From Pomphorhynchus laevis (taxonomy: Eukaryota > Acanthocephala > Palaeacanthocephala > Echinorhynchida > Pomphorhynchidae), in the NCBI GenBank assembly GCA_012934845.2, contig WNNJ02000093.1, positions 1 to 64,000 of the forward strand: DNA of 64,000 nt. Direction: 5' to 3'. Every line of letters begins with the position of its first letter. Within the stretch, counting starts at the first letter, position 1. A model generated the notes under the pieces. The model was not told where the DNA came from and did no database searches. It was given only the letters and a program-made list of their open reading frames with translations. This document shows, piece after piece, positions 29,670 to 40,850 of this stretch. The translations under genes were made by a program, and so were the position numbers.

Positions 29670-31412
29670 GTGAATAGACAAACGGCTCTTCAAAACATGA
29701 ACAATATATGCCCGTCGATGACGACTATACTGAGTAATTGTTACTCATCACCCACATCCATGACATTGGAGAAAGAGTTATTATGCTCGGAGGAAGGGTT
29801 CACACAAGGCGACTCTCTCGCGATGGCTGCATACGCAGCTGCATCTCTGCCGCTCATCAGAGAATTACAAAATAGGGTTCCCGAGATAATGCATCAGTGG
29901 TACGCAGATGATGCCACTTGTGTTGGGACCTACGAACATTTGATTTCCCTATGGAATAACCTGAAAGAAATAAGCCATGGATTTGGATACTACATCAATC
30001 CCTCGAAATGCACCCTGCTCATCCACCCAACAAATAAATATAAAGAGGCATCATTCTTTAGGCACAATAATGTTCAAATTGTTACAACAGGGGTAAAGAT
30101 ACTTGGCAGCTTTATCGGTCAAGCGGAATACATTGAAGAAATGGTTAAGCAAACTGCAAATTATTGGGTACAACAGATCAAACTTTTAACAGATATAGCT
30201 CTCATAGATAGCCACTCAGCTTACATACTGCTTATCAAGAGTCTACAGTTCAGATGGACACACCTGAAAAGAACAACCCCACTCGATTCTCAATGGCTAG
30301 AAGAACTAGACTCAATAGTATTTAGAGATCTATTGCGAGAGATAACCGGGCAAAGTAATTTACATTCAAAATGGGAGACAATTGTTCAGCTACCAATTAA
30401 ACTAGGTGGATTGGGAGTGAATAAATCTAGCTCAAACACGTTAGAAGAATACACATCTTCACTACGAATGTGTGCACAAATGAGCGAGCTAGATTGCTCA
30501 CATTGGGAAAATAGTCAGTCTCAAATCGCCCTGCAAATAAAGAAGGAAAAACAATTGCGATTCAGAGAAATACAAATGCAAGTATTGGATGAATTAACAA
30601 GTATAGAAAAGGAGAATATCAAACATATCACTAATAATTCTGGAACCTCGTTATGGCTCAGTACTTATCCCGCTACACAAACTGGTCGATACTTATCGAA
30701 GCAACAATTCCAGGACGCGATATCAGCAAGATATGGATGGAAACCAGTAAACACTCCATCAAAATGTATTTGTGGACAGAACTTCAATATCACACACGCA
30801 CTCTCATGTCAAGTTGGTGGAATACCCTTTATACGACATAACACAATAAGAGACAAGATCGCAGTAGCACTTCGTGATGTGTGTGCCAGTGTTACTATTG
30901 AACCGTTACTCATACCAGTACCAGACTCAATGATATTTGATAACATCAATACAACCACAGACAGGTCGGCTCGATTAGATATAGCATGCGATAATCTATT
31001 TGGAACAAGGATGGAGCGGTCCTTTATGGACGTGTGTGTTTTTAATCCGCTTGCCTTATCGTATTCCCAACGGATGAATGATTCGCATAACTATCACGAG
31101 AATAGAAAACGATCCAAATATGCTGAACGAGTAGCAAAAATCGAGTGTTCCGGCTTTCACCCTCTCACGTTTTCAGCGCTGGGAAACATAGGTTTTAATG
31201 CAGACAGAGTATTACGACAGATTGCTAGTCAACAGGCGATTAAACACAATACACCATATAATGAATGCATCACAAACCTTAGAAGCAACATTTCATTTAT
31301 CCTCGCAAAGTGTGTATATATGGCGATTCGACGAGCATCAGTTAGACAACTCGATAGCCAAGCGAATTCACTCAATGATTCACAAACCAACATTAATGCA
31401 AATGCTTTTTAA
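29670..31412 (+). CDS. Family D reverse transcriptase and C-terminal endonuclease-like region (copy D5)
   Basis: A 580-residue frame continuing the RT. Motif B is EEGFTQGDSLAMAAY near residue 43, and motif C is HQWYADDATCVG near residue 76. The thumb follows, then a PIKLGGLGVNKSS block, SLWLSTYPATQTGRYLS, the zinc motif CICGQNFNITHALSC (CCHC) near residue 367 and FIRHNTIRDKIA. Last come ARLDIACDNLFG and RSFMDVCVFNPLALS, which may be a restriction-like endonuclease with spaced Asp residues. The protein layout recalls site-specific LINEs of the R2/R4 type, but family membership was not tested. The Met at 29670 is not a natural start. Confidence 0.8.
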   Translation: MNRQTALQNMNNICPSMTTILSNCYSSPTSMTLEKELLCSEEGFTQGDSLAMAAYAAASLPLIRELQNRVPEIMHQWYADDATCVGTYEHLISLWNNLKEISHGFGYYINPSKCTLLIHPTNKYKEASFFRHNNVQIVTTGVKILGSFIGQAEYIEEMVKQTANYWVQQIKLLTDIALIDSHSAYILLIKSLQFRWTHLKRTTPLDSQWLEELDSIVFRDLLREITGQSNLHSKWETIVQLPIKLGGLGVNKSSSNTLEEYTSSLRMCAQMSELDCSHWENSQSQIALQIKKEKQLRFREIQMQVLDELTSIEKENIKHITNNSGTSLWLSTYPATQTGRYLSKQQFQDAISARYGWKPVNTPSKCICGQNFNITHALSCQVGGIPFIRHNTIRDKIAVALRDVCASVTIEPLLIPVPDSMIFDNINTTTDRSARLDIACDNLFGTRMERSFMDVCVFNPLALSYSQRMNDSHNYHENRKRSKYAERVAKIECSGFHPLTFSALGNIGFNADRVLRQIASQQAIKHNTPYNECITNLRSNISFILAKCVYMAIRRASVRQLDSQANSLNDSQTNINANAF

Positions 31413-31488
31413 CACTAACTTGGTTGAGGCCTTTTTGAAGGAACCTACACAATTGTAAAAATATTCTAATAAATATTGTTGTAAAAAA

Positions 31489-31775
31489 ATACAACAGACT
31501 TACAATTATCGTGGATTACTGAAGCTATATACAAAACACACAATTATTGAATAATCGACGCTCTGGAATCGACGCTACATGCCTAGAGGAGTACCTTCTT
31601 CACTATCAAAATGCTGCAACTGCAACACGAGTGCAGCCAAATGTATTCGCTGTAAATGTGCGCGCAATTCGAAACCTTGCACAACGTGCTCTGCTCCTAA
31701 CTGCTCCAGGAAAAACTCAGTGCTGTCCACACACGCGTCTAGCAATGTCCAACTTTCATCGCACAAGTTCAGAAC
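31489..31775 (+). pseudogene. Family D 5' end fragment (copy D2)
   Basis: From ACAACAGACTTACAATTATC it matches the first ~285 bp of copy D4 (34691 on), including the start codon at 31579 and the Cys domain (CCNCNTSAAKCIRCKC ... CTTCSAPNCSRK). Similarity stops at CTTTCATCGCAC. The remainder of the element is deleted and replaced by an inverted 3' fragment. Confidence 0.8.
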
Positions 31776-31844
31776 CTTAAAAAAATTTTGGTTTTTAATA
31801 AACATACAATTTAACTCCAAATTTAGTCATATCATCTTTTGAGT

Positions 31845-32125
31845 CTTCAAGTATTGATCTGCTATAAACTCTCTGATCGATCGTTCTTTATGAACTTGTC
31901 CACCAAGCGGCGATTCCGTAGTGCCTCCAGCTCTTCGGTTGTGAATCCTGCATTTCTGGTAGACCGAATAATGCAAATTGATGCTGACTTTGCGATTCGA
32001 ATACTGATTGTCAGTCTGAGTTTTGAAATGATATCAGCGTACTTCCGTTTGGTTGTTCGTGATTTTCGAGATGCAATCGCTTTTAGTAATTTTTATCTTG
32101 ATTGTAAAATACTTAAAATCTAATA
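31845..32125 (-). pseudogene. Family D C-terminal fragment, inverted
   Basis: The minus-strand frame reads KYADIISKLRLTISIRIAKS and continues through TRNAGFTTEELEALRNRR to a stop near 31843. This parallels the last residues of the other copies (YNECITNLRSNISFILAKC in D5, YAHVIANIKRRVSFEIART in D3) with a longer tail. It is a tail-only remnant lying opposite to the surrounding family D copies. Confidence 0.55.
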
Positions 32126-32255
32126 TACATACAATAAATAACATACAATCACAATTCAATTTTCCTACACAGACATTGACGAAACAACAGCAGAAAATCA
32201 ACGAATAAAGATCTAAAGTAAATACAATATTTAAAGCACATAAACAAGTGGGAGA

Positions 32256-32705
32256 ATGCCGAAGGGTGTTCCCTCATCCAGCGTCAAATGCTGCAACTGC
32301 AACACATTGGCAGCTAAATGCATACGATGCAAGTGCGCTAAAGCTGAAAAGTCATGCTTTAATTGTTCAGCCCCTAATTGCTCACGCAAATCAACGCTAG
32401 ACTCGAATCAATCACCCATCGTGACAAACAAGCTGCCAATTCCTCCGCAACTGATAGCCAACAATATATACCTTAACGGTGACATGCCAGCGACTATGGT
32501 AGATGGAATCAGAACTAGTCCCTTACACTACGAAAACCAAACAGTGACACCGATGAACATTGACGAAATATACCCTGTGGTCATCCAATGGCGACCAAAT
32601 CTATTTACCCTTCCCAAATGCAACGCCAGTCATACGTTTGTAGCAGCACTCGCCGATTTATACGTAAAGGCATCAATTGAAGAAATTCACGATCGTCCTT
32701 CTTAA
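32256..32705 (+). CDS. Family D N-terminal Cys-rich domain (copy D3)
   Basis: A 149-residue frame starting MPKGVPSSSVKCCNCNT, with the Cys pattern CIRCKCAKAEKSCFNC followed by APNCSRK at residues ~20-45. The C-x-C-x6-C-x2-C spacing resembles CXC (tesmin/TSO1-like) DNA-binding modules and could help target the element. The same start occurs in D2 and D4, so the ATG is well supported. The rest of the frame (to DRPS) is a linker. A frameshift near 32700 separates it from the RT frame. Confidence 0.7.
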   Translation: MPKGVPSSSVKCCNCNTLAAKCIRCKCAKAEKSCFNCSAPNCSRKSTLDSNQSPIVTNKLPIPPQLIANNIYLNGDMPATMVDGIRTSPLHYENQTVTPMNIDEIYPVVIQWRPNLFTLPKCNASHTFVAALADLYVKASIEEIHDRPS

Positions 32706-32716
32706 AAAAGGCCACG

Positions 32717-33871
32717 GTGTTCTCCCAATGCGTACTGCAACGAGTCCCTACCACAAAGGTGTCTCTCATTCCCAAAACTATAGAGATACGTCTAGCTTTA
32801 TGGGAGAAAAATAAGTACGACGCATTGTTTCATGAAGCGAAACACTTTCAGTTGGAACTAACTCATCGCGTTCCCCTCGAGAAAACTGATTGGATTAATC
32901 GTTATTGTAAACTTCTGACTGCAGGGAAAGTGACCGCTTCCACATCAGTACTAGAAGATAAGTCATCATCCACAGTCCTGAGTCCAGACGAAAAAGTGCA
33001 CGGTAGACCAGTAAAATCATGGCTACAAGATCTCCATCCCTCCGCAAAAGTTCCACCACCAGAAATATTGTTATCGTCACAATTTCCTGGTTCAATAATG
33101 CATCACGCGAGCAGATTTTATGATTTGGACGAAACTTGCATCATCTCCGCGTGTGAACGAACTAAGGGCGGTACAGGGCCTTTTGGACTTGATTCGACAT
33201 CTTGGCGGAACATGCTTACACGTTTTGGTTCACAGTCTCAAACGTTAGCAAAAGCTCTCACTCGCTTCGCGATTCGCATCACTACCGAATCTGTACCAGC
33301 CAAAACGTTGGAAGCATTCACGTGTTGCCGTATCATAGCCCTCGAAAAGAAAAGTGGGGGAATACGCCCAATCGGGGTCTGCGACACTGCAAGAAGAATA
33401 ATTAGTAAAGCGATCCTTACGTTTGTTCGCGACGACATGCAAGACGTTGCGGGAACAGTTCAAACAGCTGCAGGGCAAAAGTGTGGGGCCGAATACACGG
33501 TACACTCACTCCGAAAAACATATAACGCAAATCCAGACAGCTGCCTTCTCACAATTGATGCAACCAACGCCTTCAATTCCGTAAACAGACAAGCTGCCCT
33601 CCACAACCTCGACTTTGTATGTCAGTCACTGTCATGCGTTATGCATAACCTATATCAAGAGCCTATGACGCTCACTCTTGGTTCCGACTGCTTACTCTCA
33701 GAAGAGGGATTTACCCAAGGCGCCCCCTTTGCGATACCTTGCTTTTCCCTCGCGTCCTTGCCCCTTATAGACAAAATACGCAAAATTGTACCCAACGTAC
33801 ACCAAGTAAATCGGACAAGCATTGAGAAACATACAATCGAAAACGATCGATCAAATTACGGCGCGACGTAA
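32717..33871 (+). pseudogene. Family D reverse transcriptase (copy D3), lacking motif C
   Basis: A 384-residue frame with GTGPFGLDSTSWRNML, IIALEKKSGGIRPIGVCDTARR, motif A (LTIDATNAFNSVNRQ) near residue 275 and motif B (EEGFTQGAPFAIPCF) near residue 330. At about 33810 the frame jumps from VPNVHQV to unrelated residues. In D4 and D5 the next residues are LWYADD or QWYADD. The catalytic YADD and the thumb are therefore deleted, and the copy cannot be active. Motif A is intact and shows what D5 and D6 lost by frameshift. Confidence 0.8.
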
Positions 33872-33894
33872 AAACATACATCGTCATAGGCTGT

Positions 33895-34571
33895 CAGAGG
33901 CACTTTACCTTATGGACACCGTTGTTCTGACCGCCGTCAATCATGCTCAAAGAGACGGGGCATCTTCATGGCTCAGCGCCCTCCCTCTGAAAAACGAAAA
34001 CGGATCGGGAGGATTACCGTCAATCAGACACGACTCCGTCCGAGATAAAATTTCAAAAGAAATATCGACCATTTGCCGTGATGTAGTAATATAACCAAAC
34101 CTACTACCGGTCCCTGACACCCTAAAATTCGTCGCAACATCAATAAGTCGAGCCGTCGGGGCAAGGCTGGACATATCCTGTTTGGGCCTGTGGAACAAGC
34201 GATTAGAGCGGACGTTCTTTGACGTCAACGTGTTTAACATCTTTGCTCAGTCGTTCGTCAACCGATCAGTGGACGCATCCTTCCAGCACAATAAATCACG
34301 CAAACATGCCAAATATTCAGAAAGAATTAAAGCGATCGAGCGCAGCAGGTTCATTCCGCTAATTTTCTCCTCTTCTGGTGGCATTGGGAAAGAGACAGGC
34401 ACCTTGTTCAGACGAATCGCATCAGTTCGCACACAACGAGGTATTACGAAATATGCGCATGTCATCGCAAATATCAAACGCCGCGTTTCCTTTGAAATTG
34501 CTCGAACAGCATATGCCTGCCTTCAAGAGGAAAAGTCCAAGAGGAAACAGAGAAGGCAGCACATAAGATAG
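33895..34571 (+). pseudogene. Family D C-terminal endonuclease-like region (copy D3)
   Basis: The frame reads SSWLSALPLKNENGSGGLPS, then IRHDSVRDKISKEI, a stop at 34092, GARLDISCLGLWN, LERTFFDVNVFNIFAQSF and ARTAYACLQEEK before ending. The CCHC zinc motif found in D5 between SSWLS and IRH is absent (deletion). The spaced Asp residues (RLDIS, FFDVN) are kept. Confidence 0.75.
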
Positions 34572-34780
34572 TGAACGCCTTGTTTTAAAAATCAATTACA
34601 ACTTTGACAGTGAAAGTTATGTATGGGCCCATTTGCGGGAACCCCCTTTCTTGTAAATTATTATAATTATTTTATTTTTAAAAAATAATAATACAACAAA
34701 CTTACAATTATCTTGGATTACTGAAGCTATATACAAAACACACAATTATTGAATAATCGACGCTCTGAAATCGACGCTAC

Positions 34781-35122
34781 ATGCCTAGAAGAGTACGTTC
34801 TTCGCTATCAAAATGCTGCAACTGCAACACGAGTGCAGCCAAATGTATTCGCTATAAATGTGCGCGCAATTCGAAACCTTGCACAACGAGCTCTGCTCCT
34901 AACTGCTTCAGGAAAAACCCGGTGCTGTCCACACACGCGTCTACCAATGTCCAACTTTCATCGCACTTACGTGCTACACCTGAAACTCAAAACGTTGGAA
35001 CAAAAAGTCCGCAGAACATTCTTCAGACAGAATTTGAGCCTATAACTGCAACCATCTCGCAACTCCAATCTTCATCAAATACCCTCTCGGTGGAGTTGAT
35101 ATTGCATGAAGTTATTCTATGA
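34781..35122 (+). pseudogene. Family D N-terminal Cys-rich domain (copy D4)
   Basis: The frame starts MPRRVRSSLSKCCNCNT and has CIRYKCARNSKPC and SAPNCFRK. One Cys of the C-x-C pair has become Tyr, and another has become Ser, so the domain is damaged compared with D2 and D3. A stop ends the frame at 35122, and the RT frame resumes later. Confidence 0.7.
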
Positions 35123-35334
35123 AAACCAAACCTGTTTAGACTACCACGATGCATCGGATCTAAACGATTTATCTTAGAGCTTGCACGGATATATGAATTA
35201 GCATCCACAAACGATTGCTCGCTTTCACTCGCGGTTGTCATCAGTCAGTTAATCCTCCAGCGCCCTGCTAAAGCGAACCCTAAGCAACTAAAAAAATTCT
35301 CGATCGCAGACTTGATTGTTGGACAAGCGGAGAT

Positions 35335-36486
35335 ATGCAAACGCTGCTCAACGAAGCTCGTTTTCTCCAGTCTCAGTCTTCCCACAAGCTATATGATCCT
35401 CAAAATAATGATATTCTGAAAACTGTTCAGAAGCTTCTTATTGTTGGGAAGATGACAGCTGCTGTCAAATTACTTGAATCAAATGATGGTAGAGGGCATC
35501 CTCTTCGAATAGACGAAATAATAGACGGCCAAACAGTGAGACAAATTCTTATTGATAAGCATCCGATGGCTTCAGCAAAATCTGATGACGCCATTCTGCG
35601 CAGGCCTATCGATGACATTCCTGAGTTTCACCCAGTCGCATTTGATTCTATTGACTTTGAACTAATCGTTGCCAACTCTAAGAAAGTAAAGGGAGAAGCG
35701 GGCCCGTCCGGATTAGATGCAAGAGCATGGCATCGAATGTTGGTTGACTTTGGGGCAGAATCGAAACGTCTAGCTGAATTACTTACATCTTTCGCTCGAC
35801 AATTAGCATTGAATCTAATCTCACAGGAGTCGATGACAGCCTTCACCGCTAGTCGCCTTATTCCTCTTAGCAAAAATCCTGGCGTACGTCCTATAGGAAT
35901 AGGAGATGTTTCCAGACGCATTATATCTAAATCAATATTGAAAATAATATCACCCCAACTGCAAACAATATGCGGGAACGTCCAATTCTACGCCTCGCAG
36001 CGTGCTGGCACCGAATGTGTTATTCACGGTATTCGTTACTCGTTGAAGAGAAATCCTACATTCGTGCTAATCACAACAGATGCTGACAACGCATTCAACA
36101 GAGTGAATAGAATGACCGCTCTTTCAAACATGCCAAATATCTGTCCAGCATTGAACACAGTCCTTTCTAACCTATACAGAAAGCCGACACTGCTAACAAT
36201 TGACAGTGAATTCTTACTATCCGCTGAAGGATTTACACAGGGCGACGTCTTTTCGATGGCAGCATTTGCCTCTGCAACACTTCCATTACTACTTCGTATC
36301 AAAAGAACTTGCCCAAACATAAAACAGTTATGGTACGCGGACGACGGCAACCTCATAGGTTCCCCACAAGATGTCATTGAAGCATTTAAGTTGCTTCAAT
36401 CCTTCGGCCCCTCATATGGCGTACACTTGAATCCGGGAAAATGCAAGGTATATTCCAACAAGAACGACATCTCGACTTTCCAATAG
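35335..36486 (+). pseudogene. Family D reverse transcriptase (copy D4)
   Basis: A 383-residue frame covering fingers and palm: GEAGPSGLDARAWHRML, RLIPLSKNPGVRPIGIGD, motif A (LITTDADNAFNRVNR) near residue 247, motif B (AEGFTQGDVFSMAAF) near residue 300 and motif C (KQLWYADDGNLIG) near residue 330, then GVHLNPGKCKVY. Catalytic Asp residues are intact in this stretch. A stop at 36484 ends the frame just after the palm. Confidence 0.85.
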
Positions 36487-37800
36487 TTACTTGATAACGC
36501 TGGAGTCTCCAACGTTGAGGATGGCCTACCCGTTCTTGGAGTACCAATCGGATCAGCCGAATACATAGAGACGTTTATACGATCATCAGTTTCCTCCCTT
36601 TGCACATTAGTGTCACAGTTGAAGAAAGTAGAAGAGTTAGACACTCAGTTTGCATACGTGTGCTTAATTAAGTCTATTCAGCATGAATGAACACACACTC
36701 AACGATGCTATGAGCGCCCCTCAGCGTGGTTCGCACCTCTGACACTGAAACTAAGTATACAATATCACATCTTTTTGACATTGATATTTCTCAAGACGAT
36801 ATCTTATGGCGCACATGCCAGTTGAGTTTTCGCAACGGCGGTTTATGCATTAGAGATCCGTCCACGTTACCAAGCAACGAATATCGATCATCGACCTCAG
36901 TGTGTGAGCCAAGCATACAAGGATATATTGGCTCGATACTTAATTCTATGCAGGAGACAATTATTAAAAATCTACGGGCAGCAAAAGCCTCTAGTGAAAA
37001 GCTTGACTAAGAAGATATTATGAGCAATGCGAGTGGAATTCTGTGTACCACAAGTGAGCATGCTTTAACAACATGGGCTTCGTTATGGCTATCCTGATAT
37101 CCTACATTCGATCGATCAACTCGATTAAATAACATCGAGTTTTGTGATTCTATTTCTTCTAGATACGGAATTACGCCTAAATCCGCACCAACTCAATGTA
37201 AACGTAGGCAGATTAATACAGTTGCCCATGCTCTCTCATGCCCATTCGGTGGTCTTCCGTCGATGCGACACGATGCCGTGCGCGATTTTATTGCCTATCA
37301 GCTAACAGAAACATCGTATAACGTACAAGTCGAGCCGCTGCTTACACCAGTCCCGCCAAACTTTGACTTTAGAAACGGCTCAACGACAAAAGACCGTGAT
37401 GCTAGGCTCGACGTTGTATGCTCAGGGTTGTTTGGGGATAGGAGTGAGCGAACTTTCTTCGACATTTGCGTGTTTAATGCTTTCGCTCAATCCAACTCCT
37501 CCAAGACACCAGAGTCCTGCTATAAGTACCACCAACAGCGAAAGCGCAGTAAATATCTCGAAAGAATAACAGAGTTCGAGCGGGGGTCTCTTGTACCCGC
37601 TGTCTTCTCATTTTCAGGTGGAAGCGGTGACAATGCTACACAACTTTTAAGATGAATCGTATCTAAATTGGCAAATAAGCGAGCAAGCAGATACCCCGAC
37701 GAGGTTACAAAGCTTAGAACGCGTCTAGGCCTATTACTTGCAAAAATGACATCGCGATGCATCAGAGGAACGCGATCTGCAATCGGACGTCCAGAATTTT
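36487..37800 (+). pseudogene. Family D thumb and C-terminal region (copy D4)
   Basis: Continues after the stop at 36484 with GLPVLGVPIGSAEYIETFIR, then degraded thumb sequence, a degraded zinc motif near 37195 and RHDAVRDFIAYQLT (37263 on). It then reads RDARLDVVCSGLFGDRSER, FFDICVFNAFAQSNSS and a decayed tail. Several stops and frame changes are present, for example at 36690, 37010 and 37655. Confidence 0.75.
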
Positions 37801-38008
37801 GAACCCAAACTTAACTGAATTCTCATTTACGGGCCCATTTGCGGGTAACCCAGAGATTGTAAAATTATAATAATAGCAATTATTTAAAAAAAATTATTTA
37901 TTACAAGACTTTGACACATAAAAGAGTCATTTTGTCTGATCACAATATTAAGAAAAGAAAACAAAAAGAAAAAAGAAAGAAAAAAGGTAGTTCATCAATA
38001 ATAAATTG

Positions 38009-40033
38009 TCACATATAGTTATATATTTCCTGCAAAGAAACTTCTCTTTTAATCCACATGCTCAGCGCATTCTGGAAAGATTTGTACTGTGCCATAGACA
38101 CGATCGAATTCGGCAATCGGTTCCATAGGTTTACCGCTCTGTGAGATAATCGCAAGTATCTATGACATTTCCCGTGTGATTGCACAACAACTGATAAAGA
38201 GTGTTCTCTGTGGCTCCGGCGATCATTTAGGATAACGGATTCCGATGGATAACCAGGAAAGACATGGATCATTCGCCATAACTGTAATAAATCATTGTAC
38301 ACATATCTCTTGTAAACTGAAGTAATATTTAGTTGGCTTAGTCTATCACAGTAGGCGATGTTCTGAAGACCAGAACATAGCTTGGAAAATCGGCGAAGAA
38401 TCTTTTCTAATTGGTTTATTTCACCACGCGTTAAAGGAAAAGTCGCCGGCGAAGCATAATCAATGATTGATCTGATCAACGTCTTATATAATAGTGAGAA
38501 CTGAGACGGTGGAAGCGAACTAAATGTATTTTTGATCATGTAAATAATTTTCTCGACATGTTGCATATATTTCCAGTATTGAGGTCGGTTTAAAACGAAT
38601 TCTGAACAATTATCCCAATATCTTTTGTATACGAATTTGTGGGAATAATCTCACCGCCAACAGAATAATCATTTGGTAAATCACTACGACCAAATCTGAG
38701 ATGGACACATTTAGCAATGTTAATCATGATTCCGGTCAGTTCGCTCCACCTATTAACCATATTTATGTCATCTTGTAAGTGTTGTATATCGGCATGGCAT
38801 GTTATGACATTCCATATTTTAAGATCATCCGCGAATGCAAATTTTTTACATTTTAGAGAGCGTAGCGAACTATTCAGAAATATGACGAATAATAATGGGC
38901 CCAACACCGATCCCAGAGGAACACCCGTTGATAAATTTGACGGTCTAGATAGACAATTTCCAACTCGAACTCTGAAAGAACGATCAGATAGGAAAGCGTA
39001 AATCCATCAAATAATAGGAATTTCAATTCCGTAATCTGCAATAGTCTCAATCAACATATTGTGGGGAACCCTATCAAAGGCCCGACTGAAGTCGAAATAC
39101 ACGACATCAACTGCATTACCCTGCGCAACTGCATCAACCCATGCTTCGCGTGCACATAAAAGATTAGACATGCAAGAACGTCCAGGACGAAAACCATGTT
39201 GCGAATTATCTAACAAGTTCGATGATTTAAGATATGATAGTAATCGCCGATACAATATGCGCTCTAACATCTTACATACGACACTTGTAAGGCTTATTGC
39301 TCTATAATTTTCAGGATTGTGACGATCTCCTTTTTTTGTGGACTGGCACTACAGTGGCGATTTTCCAATCTAACGGTAGAATTGACTTAGCTAGTGATAG
39401 TTGAAACAAATAAGCTAACGGTGAAGCAATAAATGTAGATAATATCTTTAGTATCTGGGGATGTAATTCATCCGGACCAGGCGATGAATGTCGTAAAGAA
39501 TTTAACTCACTATAAATCTCCTCGGTAGTAACATCAAAATAACTTCGTGAATGGCTTACACGAGATTGCTGGTTAATTTCTGTGTTATTAGTTACGAGTT
39601 GAAAAGTCGACGCAAACGTGTCGGCTACATCTTGAGGCGATGTGATAAAGTTATCATTAATACGAAGAGACGAAATCGCAGGAGGAATTGTCCTATTTCT
39701 ACGTATGTGAGCCCAAAATCGTTTTGGTGCACTATGAAAGTCCGCAGCTATTGTCATTTCGTAGTTAAATTTTTTGCGTTTTTTAAGCTTTTCGAAAACG
39801 TTACGACAATTGACGTATTCCTGTCGATAAGTATTGTCCTTGCAGCTTAATTTAAACAGTCGGTTTCTTCGTCTTAGTTCTGATTTAAGTTCTCTATTAA
39901 ACCACGGAGGATTCACTTTTTTATTTTTATGCACGATCTTGGTAGGAACGTATTTTTCTATTATTTCACACATTGCTGAACGGAAAACCTTCCAACAATC
40001 TTCAACATCGTCGCTAGCGCCTACAAAGTTCAT
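38009..40033 (-). pseudogene. LINE C reverse transcriptase
   Basis: Frames 39311-40033, 39007-39270, 38590-38907 and 38009-38566 on the minus strand. They show linker WKVFRSAMCEIIEKYVP and NPPWFNRELKSELRRRNRLF, then SPGPDELHPQILK, WKIATVVPVHKK, HGFRPGRSCMSNLL and motif A (VYFDFSRAFDRVPH). Motif B lies near 38900 ([14 protein letters not shown]), motif C is AFADDLKIW, and the C-terminal RAVNLWNRLPNSIV box is present. Catalytic residues are all present (FADD rather than YADD). Three frame breaks and one TGA divide it. Confidence 0.85.
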
Positions 40034-40075
40034 AGTCGATGCTGCTTGAAGAATTTTACACTGATTCGCACGATA

Positions 40076-40845
40076 TTAATAATGCTTGAAGATTTTAGTT
40101 TCGACTTCGTCAATAATATTATTTGAAATCCCTGAGAAGTGAAAAAGCAATACACAATGATCACTAACTCCTATGGGTGCTTCATGCATAATGTCACGCA
40201 CATCTGTTAATGATTTAGATAAAATTAAATCCAACAAAGAACTTTGATCATTCATAATCCTAGTTGGTGCTGATACATGCTGAACAAGAAGTAGGCTATC
40301 TAACAGAAAATTCCACAAGTCATGATCTAGTTTACTAGAAGATGTTATTCCTGAATGAGGATCATCCATATTGATGCTGGAAATATTGAAGTCTCCTAAA
40401 CAGAGGAACTGGCCACCCATTGCTGCCTTTGTCAAAATATCTGAGAATTCCTGAGTGAGAACGAAGCTACATGGAGATCTATAACATAGTGCAATAGTAA
40501 CTTTATTTCTTACATGGGATAGACTCGCCACCATCAGTTCACAAGTACCATATGTGTCAGTATAACATTCAAAATCGTCAACACCTATACATTGATCGAC
40601 ATAAAGTGCAACACCGCCTCCTCGTCGTACTTTACGATCAACCCTGATGATCGAATACCCATCCACAGCTACCATACTATCAGCAATATCATGATTTAGC
40701 CAAGTTTCGGTAACTGCAATTATTTGAGGTTTATATGTAAAGAATCTGTTCCGAAATTCGTCAATCTTCGATACTATACTACGAATATTTGTGTTCTTGA
40801 GTTTATAGATAGTCCAGTAGGAAATATATCTAACGAGGATGTATC
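40076..40845 (-). pseudogene. LINE C endonuclease
   Basis: The minus-strand frame reads KNTNIRSIVSKIDEFRNRF near 40790, then IIAVTETWLNHDIADSM, RRGGGVALYVDQ, VTIALCYRSP, FLCLGDFNISSI, LDLILSK and IGVSDHCVLLFHF. This is the full set of apurinic-endonuclease-like motifs (N, E, Y, D-x-N, SDH), so the nuclease looks catalytically intact. A stop lies between it and the RT at about 40077. Confidence 0.85.
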
Positions 40846-40850
40846 AATAC

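Larger units (their letters stand above)
29121..31482 (+). mobile_element. LINE-like family D, copy D5 (5'-truncated)
   Basis: Nearly identical to the inverted copy at 42440-44977. Similarity begins at ATTTAC(A/G)TCCAAAACAAG (29121) and ends at AATAAATATTGTTGT followed by a short A run (31482), where another family D fragment starts at once. The N-terminal Cys domain seen in copies D3 and D4 is missing. Because the flanks differ from copy D6 on both sides, this is a separate insertion rather than part of a simple segmental duplication. Confidence 0.85.
32130..34690 (+). mobile_element. Family D copy D3
   Basis: An almost full-length element: 5' leader to 32255, coding to 34571, and a 3' tail with GGGCCCATTTGCGGG (34627-34641) ending in an A/T-rich run at about 34690. 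D4 begins directly after it. The same GGGCCCATTTGCGGG box lies near the 3' end of D4 (37830-37844). A deletion removes the YADD region and the zinc motif. Confidence 0.8.
34691..37880 (+). mobile_element. Family D copy D4
   Basis: Starts ACAACAAACTTACAATTATC directly after the 3' tail of D3 and ends with GGGCCCATTTGCGGG and a TTATAATAATAG tail near 37880. The coding region is complete in layout (Cys domain, RT, C-terminal region) but has several stops and frameshifts. At its 3' side it meets the 3' end of the oppositely oriented LINE C. Confidence 0.8.

Noticed and set aside
29640-29670. Canonical -1 frameshift at the A7 run of family D
   Set aside because: The needed shift is +1 (or -2), and copies D3 and D4 are continuous here, so an inherited insertion is simpler.
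32256-32705. Host CXC-domain (tesmin-like) gene
   Set aside because: The Cys domain is followed by a retroelement RT and recurs at the start of several element copies.
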